Origin: a virus
Length of the DNA stretch: 27,471 bases
IMG/VR virus record: IMGVR_UViG_3300044640_001275
Location: 1 to 27,471 of that record
Direction: 5' to 3' (one strand)
Position 1 is the stretch's first letter. Each line of letters starts with the position of its first letter. Shown here piece after piece: positions 22,045 to 27,471 of the stretch. The translations under genes were made by a program, and so were the position numbers. A model generated the notes under the pieces. It saw only the letters and a program-made list of their open reading frames with translations. It had not been told where the DNA came from and made no database searches.

Positions 22045-23082
22045 ATGGGGTTACCTAAAAAAATTAAGAAAGACATATCGTTAATACCTAAGAAGACACT
22101 TCTTCCTAGAAGACACGAGATTGCTGATATGATTTCAGAAGATGGAACTTATTTACCCAAAAGTTTATTACACGCAGATTTAGATAGAGGGTTTTTAGAT
22201 TTTGTTAAAGACGGATTAAAAACTGTTGTTGAGGGAAAAACCGTACCTATGGTTGATGTTTTAGTCACAACACAGAATTGGGCTCAGTTTGTTGAGACAT
22301 GGGACTTTGAAAATATTGATAAGAATGTTGAACCACCATTTATCACGGTGATCAGAACACCTGAAGTGAAATATGGTAATAACCCTGCGGTTATGTACAA
22401 TATTCCAAACAGAAGATTGTATTACTACGCTAAGGTACCAACATTTGATGGACAACGTCATGGTATGGATATTTACAAGATACCACAACCTGTACCTGTA
22501 GATATAAAATATACGGTCGCAATTGTTTGTAATAGAATGAGAGAATTAAATAAATTCAACCAAATTGTATTAGAAAAATTTGCTTCAAGACAATCCTATC
22601 AAACAATAAAAGGTCACTACATTCCAATTATTAATGATGACATTTCCGATGAATCAATTTTGGATTTGGAAAAGAGAAAAGTATACATTCAAAAATATAG
22701 TTTCACAATGATGGGATTCTTAATAGATGAAGATGAGTTTGAGGTACAACCTGCAGTTACAAGAATATTTCAAATGTACGAAACTGAAAGTAAAATCAAA
22801 AAAAGAAAACCTAAAAAGGAAGTACCTAACTTACCCCCAACCGCAACATTTAATTATTCGGATATTGAAATAGAAAGGGAAGAAACGTTTCGTTATACCG
22901 TAAACATGAGATTCATGGATAGTGATAATGTTGAAACCTATTCTGTATTCATTAATGATGATTATTATGGTGATGATATAAATGAAATACAAGTTAATAA
23001 TGGGGACGTTATTAAAATTATAATTGATAAAAAAATCGGTGGACAACCATCGTCAATAGTATTTAACGAAGAGTTACTTTAA
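22045..23082 (+). CDS. Probable tail completion / sheath-terminator protein
   Basis: A 345-residue protein. The central part (IKYTVAIVCNRMRELNKFNQ, ASRQSYQTIKGHYIPIIND, then RKVYIQKYSFTMMGFLIDED) resembles the layout of tail-terminator or T4 gp15-like proteins: a two-strand repeat, a conserved KGHY-type turn, then a closing sheet. A Lys-rich stretch (KIKKRKPKKEVP) leads to a C-terminal beta domain (residues about 265-345). It sits just before the sheath gene, in the same transcriptional direction, as expected for a protein that caps the tail tube and sheath. Its stop overlaps by 4 bases the convergent small RHH-like gene. The gp15 parallel is tentative. Confidence 0.5.
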   Translation: MGLPKKIKKDISLIPKKTLLPRRHEIADMISEDGTYLPKSLLHADLDRGFLDFVKDGLKTVVEGKTVPMVDVLVTTQNWAQFVETWDFENIDKNVEPPFITVIRTPEVKYGNNPAVMYNIPNRRLYYYAKVPTFDGQRHGMDIYKIPQPVPVDIKYTVAIVCNRMRELNKFNQIVLEKFASRQSYQTIKGHYIPIINDDISDESILDLEKRKVYIQKYSFTMMGFLIDEDEFEVQPAVTRIFQMYETESKIKKRKPKKEVPNLPPTATFNYSDIEIEREETFRYTVNMRFMDSDNVETYSVFINDDYYGDDINEIQVNNGDVIKIIIDKKIGGQPSSIVFNEELL

Positions 23083-23243
23083 TCTTCCCCGTATATATCT
23101 TTTTTCTCCTTACATTTCTCAAAAATAAGGTTTTCCAAAAACCGATACATTTTAATACCACGTTTATCACAATACTTCTTTAAAGCATCATGTGATTCAA
23201 CTGAAATCTTCAAGTTTTTTATCTTCTTAGTATCTTTATCCAT
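23079..23243 (-). CDS. Small ribbon-helix-helix-like DNA-binding protein
   Basis: A 54-residue protein, ATG at 23243 and TAA at 23081-23079. It reads MDKDTKKIKNLKISVESHDA, followed by LKKYCDKRGIKMYRFLENLI and a Lys-rich end. The short beta strand (NLKISVES) followed by two helices with a turn at KRGIKM is the ribbon-helix-helix (Arc/CopG) plan, used by small dimeric transcription repressors. It lies antisense between tail genes and overlaps the 3' end of the 22045-23082 gene by 4 bases. Its own upstream region carries CTATTTATAT (23278-23287). It could regulate the adjacent late genes, for instance by binding the recurring A/T-rich dyads; that is speculation. Confidence 0.65.
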   Translation of the reverse strand: MDKDTKKIKNLKISVESHDALKKYCDKRGIKMYRFLENLIFEKCKEKKDIYGED

Positions 23244-23366
23244 AGGTAGAAAAAAGGCAGAATAAAATCATACCAAAATATAAATAGTTTAGAATAAGTA
23301 AAGTTTTTCCCCGAATTATCAATATTTATATAATAAATAAAATTAAAAACAAAAATAAACTAAATT
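23244..23366. promoter_or_regulatory. Intergenic promoter region of the sheath and RHH-like genes
   Basis: 123 bases, very A/T-rich, between divergent genes. It holds CTATTTATAT (minus strand, 23287-23278), 34 bases before the RHH-like ATG. On the plus strand it has TATAAATA (23279-23286, the exact T4 late consensus) and AATATTTATA (23321-23330), the latter followed by an ATAAAT dyad. The final leader (aaaacaaaaataaactaaattATG) has no Shine-Dalgarno sequence but is A-rich, as in highly expressed Bacteroidota genes. Confidence 0.5.
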
Positions 23367-26300
23367 ATGGCAACTAACGGTAAAGTATTCGTATCACCTG
23401 GTGTTTATACTTCTGAAGTGGATTTAAGTTTTGTAGCACAAAGTGTGGGGGTTACCACATTAGGTATTGCAGGTGAAACTTTAAAGGGTCCGGCTTTTGA
23501 ACCGATATTCATCAAAAATTATGAGGAATTTCAAACGTATTTCGGTGGTACATCCGCTGAAAAATTTGTGAACACACAAATCCCTAAGTATGAGGCGGCT
23601 TACATCGCTAAATCATATTTACAACAATCTAATCAATTATTCGTAACAAGAATCTTAGGTCTTTCAGGTTATGATGCGGGACCATCATGGTCTATTATAA
23701 CACAAGCAAATGTTGATCCTAATACGATTGACTTTTATTGTGAAGATCCACAAATCGTAGATTGTTTACCTTATTGTGATCCGGCAGATTATAAAACATT
23801 AAACTATACTGTAGAATTTACGGGATGTTCAAACTCACAAGCGTCAATTAGTTATGTAACTAATTTCCCTGATGAAATTGAAAATCTTTTAACTGTTCCT
23901 TTTGAGCAATTCAATGGTAACACATCAACATTAGAAACCCAAATCAATAATTTGATTTCTGATGTATTAACAGATGCTAATCCATTAACCGCACAAACTA
24001 ACACAATTGAATATTTTGGTTCTATATACGGTCCTGACTACGATACATTGTCAACAGTTTTCACAAATGAAACTAATGTTTATGGTGTACCTTCAGTATC
24101 AAGTACTTTGACTGATTATACGTCACCATTCAACGATCCTTGGTATTATTCATTGTTTTCTAACAATGGTAACAATAGTTATTCAGGATTCTCATTCTTT
24201 GCATATGTTGATGATTTGACTTTAATACCGGTAACTACAACAACAACAGTCGCAACAACTCCAACTCCTACACCATCAGCGGTTAATCCATGTGCTACGG
24301 CAACACCAATGCCGTCACCAACACCTACACCAACTGCGGTTAATAACAATTGTTATACAGGTACTATTAATGGAACAATTTATTATTACACAGGTACATC
24401 TTACACTGAGTACGATAATTTAGTTGTTGGTACATTAAGATCAAGAGGTATTGCGACATATGAGGACTCTACAAACCCAGTATTTGAAGTAACAGACATT
24501 AATCATGTTACTATAGATATGAGTGGTCAGTATTCAGGTGTTACTAAAAACCCTTACTTACCATTTTTAATCAATGTTACAAATGATGAAGGTACTTCAT
24601 TTACGTTTGAAACTTCATTCGCAACTTCAGATTCTCAATATATTTCTAAAGTATTCGGAGCAACTAACTTCCAAAAACCAAGAAAAAATGTTCCTTTATT
24701 CTTAGAGGAAAGATTCCAAGCGTTATTAAACTACGGATGGAACAAAGGATACATTAGAGGTTTGAGTTCAGAATTAATAGCGTTAGATTCAGCACAAAGT
24801 GGACAACAAGATAGTATTGGATGGTACTTAGATAGATACCAATCACCAAGTACTCCTTGGATTGTTTCTGAGTTAAGAGGTACAAAAGTATTTAACTTAT
24901 TCAAGTTCTACTCAATTTCTGATGGTAATTCAGCAAACTCTGAAATTAAAGTTTCACTTTTCAATATGTCATTCTCCAATGGAACGTTTGATGTAATTGT
25001 AAGAGATTACTATGATTCAGATGCTAACCCAACAGTTTTAGAGAAATTTACAAGTTGTAGTATGGACCCAAGTCAAAATAATTTCATCGGTAAAAAAATC
25101 GGATCTTTAGACGGAGAATACGCATTGAACTCTAAATTTGTAATGGTTGAGATGAATGAAGATGCACCTGTTGATTCATTACCTTGTGGTTTTGACGGAT
25201 ACACATTCAGAGAGTACGATGGTGTTACACCTCCATTCCCTGTTTACAAAACTAAATATGATTTCCCAGGTGAAGTTGTATATAACCCACCGTTCGGATT
25301 TACAAACGGTAACGATGATTCCATCAGATCAAATGGTGATAACGTTAGAAGAACTTATTTAGGTTTCTCTAACAACATTGGATTTGATACTGACTTCTTC
25401 CAATACAAAGGAAAACGTGCTCCAATTGACTTATGTAATGTTGATGGAGTTGAATGGGGTTATCAAACAAGAGGATTCCACATGGATAAAGACGCTAGTG
25501 TTATTGAAATAGGACCGGCATTTGCAACAAGTGGAACACCTAAATACTATGTTGGTGATGCTACATTCCAACAAGAACCTACAAGTGAAACAAGTCCATA
25601 TTACAGAATTTACTCAAGAAAATTCACAACAATGTTCTATGGTGGTTTTGATGGATGGGATATCTATAGAGAATACAGAACAAACGGAGACAGATATGTT
25701 TTAGGTAGAACTGGATTCTTGAATGGAGCTTGTCCTTCACCAAGATACCCAACCGCAACAGGATGGGGATCATTTAAACAGATCTCAATCGGTGATGGAA
25801 CACAAAGTTTTGCAAATACTGACTACTACGCTTACTTATTAGGAATCCAAACATTCTCTAATCCTGAGGCGGTTAACATCAATGTATTTGTATCTCCAGG
25901 TATTGACTATGTAAACAATAGTGACTTAGTTGAATCAACAATTGATATGATTGAAAACAACAGAGCTGACTCATTGTATATCACAACAACACCTGACTAC
26001 AACTTGTTCTTACCAACAACTACAGGTGGTGATGGATTAATTTACCCACAAGAAGCGGTTGACAACTTAGAACAAACAGGAATTGACTCTAACTACACGG
26101 CAACTTACTACCCATGGGTATTAACTCGTGATAGTGTGAACAATACGCAAATCTACATCCCAGCAACGGCTGAGGTGACAAGAAACTTGGCATTGACCGA
26201 TAACATTGCATTCCCATGGTTCGCAGCAGCAGGTTACACAAGAGGTATTGTAAACTCAATCAAAGCTCGTAAGAAGTTGACTCAAGAAGATAGAGATACT

Positions 26301-26708
26301 CTTTACCAAGGAAGAATCAACCCAATCGCAACCTTCTCTGATGTTGGTACGGTAATTTGGGGTAATAAGACTCTTCAAGTTAGAGAATCTGCACTTGATA
26401 GAATCAACGTAAGAAGATTATTATTACAAGCTCGTAAATTGATTTCAGCAGTTTCTGTGAGATTGTTGTTTGATCAAAACGACGAACAAGTAAGACAAGA
26501 CTTCTTAAATGCGGTTAATCCGATCTTAGATGCTATCAGAAGAGACAGAGGTTTATACGACTTTAGAGTTACGGTTTCAAGTGACACTGAAGACTTAGAT
26601 AGAAATCAATTAGTAGGTAAAATCTATATCAAACCAACTCGTTCTTTAGAGTTCATAGATATAACATTCTACATCACTCCAACAGGAGCATCGTTTGATA
26701 ATATCTAA
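23367..26708 (+). CDS. Contractile tail sheath protein with large inserted mucin-like domain
   Basis: A 1113-residue tail sheath, far longer than T4 gp18 (659). The N-terminus (KVFVSPGVYTSEVDLSFVAQ, TTLGIAGETLKGPAFEPIFI, LFVTRILGLSGY to residue 102) and the C-terminus (RINVRRLLLQARKLISAVSV, FLNAVNPILDAIRRDRGLYD, DRNQLVGKIYIKPTRSLEFI) are the conserved sheath ends that interlock neighbouring subunits. Between about 110 and 400 is extra sequence with Cys 125, 133, 137, 154, 309 and 329 and a Thr/Pro tract at 288-326. In T4 such insertions lie on the outer surface of the tail, so this tract is probably exposed. The gene has an A-rich leader and ends at a strong hairpin terminator, consistent with very high late expression. 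Confidence 0.93.
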   Translation: MATNGKVFVSPGVYTSEVDLSFVAQSVGVTTLGIAGETLKGPAFEPIFIKNYEEFQTYFGGTSAEKFVNTQIPKYEAAYIAKSYLQQSNQLFVTRILGLSGYDAGPSWSIITQANVDPNTIDFYCEDPQIVDCLPYCDPADYKTLNYTVEFTGCSNSQASISYVTNFPDEIENLLTVPFEQFNGNTSTLETQINNLISDVLTDANPLTAQTNTIEYFGSIYGPDYDTLSTVFTNETNVYGVPSVSSTLTDYTSPFNDPWYYSLFSNNGNNSYSGFSFFAYVDDLTLIPVTTTTTVATTPTPTPSAVNPCATATPMPSPTPTPTAVNNNCYTGTINGTIYYYTGTSYTEYDNLVVGTLRSRGIATYEDSTNPVFEVTDINHVTIDMSGQYSGVTKNPYLPFLINVTNDEGTSFTFETSFATSDSQYISKVFGATNFQKPRKNVPLFLEERFQALLNYGWNKGYIRGLSSELIALDSAQSGQQDSIGWYLDRYQSPSTPWIVSELRGTKVFNLFKFYSISDGNSANSEIKVSLFNMSFSNGTFDVIVRDYYDSDANPTVLEKFTSCSMDPSQNNFIGKKIGSLDGEYALNSKFVMVEMNEDAPVDSLPCGFDGYTFREYDGVTPPFPVYKTKYDFPGEVVYNPPFGFTNGNDDSIRSNGDNVRRTYLGFSNNIGFDTDFFQYKGKRAPIDLCNVDGVEWGYQTRGFHMDKDASVIEIGPAFATSGTPKYYVGDATFQQEPTSETSPYYRIYSRKFTTMFYGGFDGWDIYREYRTNGDRYVLGRTGFLNGACPSPRYPTATGWGSFKQISIGDGTQSFANTDYYAYLLGIQTFSNPEAVNINVFVSPGIDYVNNSDLVESTIDMIENNRADSLYITTTPDYNLFLPTTTGGDGLIYPQEAVDNLEQTGIDSNYTATYYPWVLTRDSVNNTQIYIPATAEVTRNLALTDNIAFPWFAAAGYTRGIVNSIKARKKLTQEDRDTLYQGRINPIATFSDVGTVIWGNKTLQVRESALDRINVRRLLLQARKLISAVSVRLLFDQNDEQVRQDFLNAVNPILDAIRRDRGLYDFRVTVSSDTEDLDRNQLVGKIYIKPTRSLEFIDITFYITPTGASFDNI
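24228..24344 (+). repeat. Thr/Pro mucin-like tract inside the sheath, residues 288-326
   Basis: Encodes PVTTTTTVATTPTPTPSAV followed by Cys and PMPSPTPTPTAV. The composition matches the linkers of the 8026 and 13191 genes. It lies in the non-conserved central insertion of the sheath, flanked by Cys309 and Cys329, and is a candidate surface O-glycosylation site. Confidence 0.7.
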
Positions 26709-26728
26709 TCAGATAATTAAATTTAATG

Positions 26729-26755
26729 AAAAGGGGAATTCGTTCCCCTTTTTTT
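26729..26755 (+). terminator. Intrinsic terminator after the sheath gene
   Basis: AAAAGGGGAA (26729-26738), a TTCG tetraloop (26739-26742) and TTCCCCTTTT (26743-26752) form a perfect 10-base-pair stem, followed by further T residues to 26755. It lies 20 bases after the sheath stop. It is nearly symmetric and could also act on minus-strand transcripts. Confidence 0.92.
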
Positions 26756-26763
26756 ATTTTCCT

Positions 26764-26773
26764 AATATTTATT
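26764..26773 (+). promoter_or_regulatory. Recurring AATATTTATT element
   Basis: Copy of the element placed between the sheath terminator and ATG 26779, 5 bases from the start codon. Because it follows a terminator, a promoter is needed here, which supports a promoter function for the element. The very short distance would give a nearly leaderless transcript. Confidence 0.45.
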
Positions 26774-26778
26774 AATGT

Positions 26779-27471
26779 ATGAAAAATTATCATAAAGTTA
26801 TTGTCAAACAAATTATTAACGAAATTATACAGGATAATCAAACACCTGTAATGAAATATTATGCGTTTGACTGGGATGATAATCTTATGTTTATGCCAAC
26901 AAAGATATACCTTAAAGATGATAAGGGTAAAAGTGTTGGAATGTCAACTGAAGATTTTGCGGAATATAGAACTGAAATTGGTAAAGAACCTTTTGAATAT
27001 GAAGGACATACCATAGTATCCTTTGATAAGGAACCTTTCAGGGATTTTGGTGTGTTGGGTGACAAACAATTTTTAAAGGACTCAATGACCGCTCCAACAG
27101 GACCGGCATGGGATGATTTTGTGGAGGCTATTAATAATGGATCAATATTTGCAATTGTAACTGCTAGAGGTCATACTCCTTCTATGTTAAAAGAAGCGGT
27201 TTACAAATTAATTAAACAGAACAAACATGGGTTGGATTCAAACCAGTTAGCAAAAAACCTTTTAAAGTATAGAGATTTAGCTGACGAAGAAAAATTATCT
27301 AAAGATCAACTTATACGATCTTACTTAGATATGTGTCGTTTTCACCCTGTGTCTTTCGGAGAAGGTTCGGCAACTAATCCTGAACAAGGAAAAATAAATG
27401 CAATGGAAGAATTTGTTAGTTATGTGAAAAATTTATCACATTCATTACAAGAAAAGGCATTTATGAAAAAC
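26779..27471 (+). CDS. HAD-superfamily phosphatase-like protein, 3' partial
   Basis: The frame is open from ATG 26779 to the window edge (231 residues visible). After an amphipathic start (MKNYHKVIVKQIINEIIQDN) comes the HAD motif I in YYAFDWDDNLM (nucleophile D31, general acid/base D33). Motif II is seen in FAIVTARGHT (T128). Motifs III and IV would lie further on; FGEGSATNPEQGKINAME near 193-210 may include the conserved Lys. HAD enzymes of phages include polynucleotide 3'-phosphatases and nucleotidases, and the substrate here cannot be told. In T4 the tail tube gene follows the sheath, so this gene in that place is unusual. It is separated from the sheath by a terminator. Confidence 0.7.
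   Translation, partial: MKNYHKVIVKQIINEIIQDNQTPVMKYYAFDWDDNLMFMPTKIYLKDDKGKSVGMSTEDFAEYRTEIGKEPFEYEGHTIVSFDKEPFRDFGVLGDKQFLKDSMTAPTGPAWDDFVEAINNGSIFAIVTARGHTPSMLKEAVYKLIKQNKHGLDSNQLAKNLLKYRDLADEEKLSKDQLIRSYLDMCRFHPVSFGEGSATNPEQGKINAMEEFVSYVKNLSHSLQEKAFMKN

Noticed and set aside
26859-27065. A 68-codon minus-strand frame within the HAD gene
   Set aside because: It is a shadow of a well-supported plus-strand frame that runs to the window edge, with no leader or recognisable motif.

Overview
The window is a 27.5 kb piece of a large, AT-rich, contractile-tailed phage genome of the broad T4-like (myovirus) kind. The signs are a family B DNA polymerase with proofreading, a tail sheath, a neck-like protein, adhesin-type glycine-rich and LamG proteins, and tight gene packing. 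None of the start codons I inspected has a Shine-Dalgarno sequence. The leaders are A/T-rich instead, which fits a Bacteroidota host. That host call is an inference; nothing here names the host directly.

Layout. (1) 1-1772: two tandem glycine-rich adhesin-like genes, the first cut by the window edge. (2) 1790-6007, minus strand: a tightly coupled operon in the order giant three-domain glycosyltransferase/methyltransferase, family 9 glycosyltransferase, DUF6165 protein. (3) 6075-13769, plus strand: a second family 9 glycosyltransferase, a LamG-type adhesin, a Cys-rich protein with Pro/Thr linkers, three large glycosyltransferases (one of the Skp1/mucin GlcNAc-transferase family, GT60), and a virion-like protein ending in long Thr runs. 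(4) 13766-16653: DNA polymerase behind its own sigma70-like promoter and a small leader hairpin. (5) 16662-21047, minus strand: a small unknown protein, a neck-like protein, a fusion of an HExxH metallopeptidase-like domain to a manganese-type superoxide dismutase, and a SNF2-family helicase. (6) 21106-26708, plus strand: three probable connector/tail-completion genes, a convergent 54-residue ribbon-helix-helix-like gene on the minus strand, and an oversized tail sheath followed by a strong intrinsic terminator. (7) 26779-end: a HAD-fold protein cut by the window edge.

The most interesting idea is that regions 2, 3 and the sheath form one system. Three structural-type proteins (8026-8553, 13191-13769 and the sheath) carry mucin-like Thr/Pro tracts. 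They sit beside a family 9 enzyme resembling the autotransporter protein O-heptosyltransferase TibC and beside a GT60 enzyme, whose characterised relatives put GlcNAc on Thr or hydroxyproline of proteins. I propose that the phage may O-glycosylate its own virion. Gene identities come from motifs read by eye; the glycosylation model is inference.

A recurring A/T-rich element (core ATATTTAT) lies upstream of most likely transcription-unit starts, in gene orientation, and is absent from tightly coupled junctions. It is a candidate phage promoter or operator.
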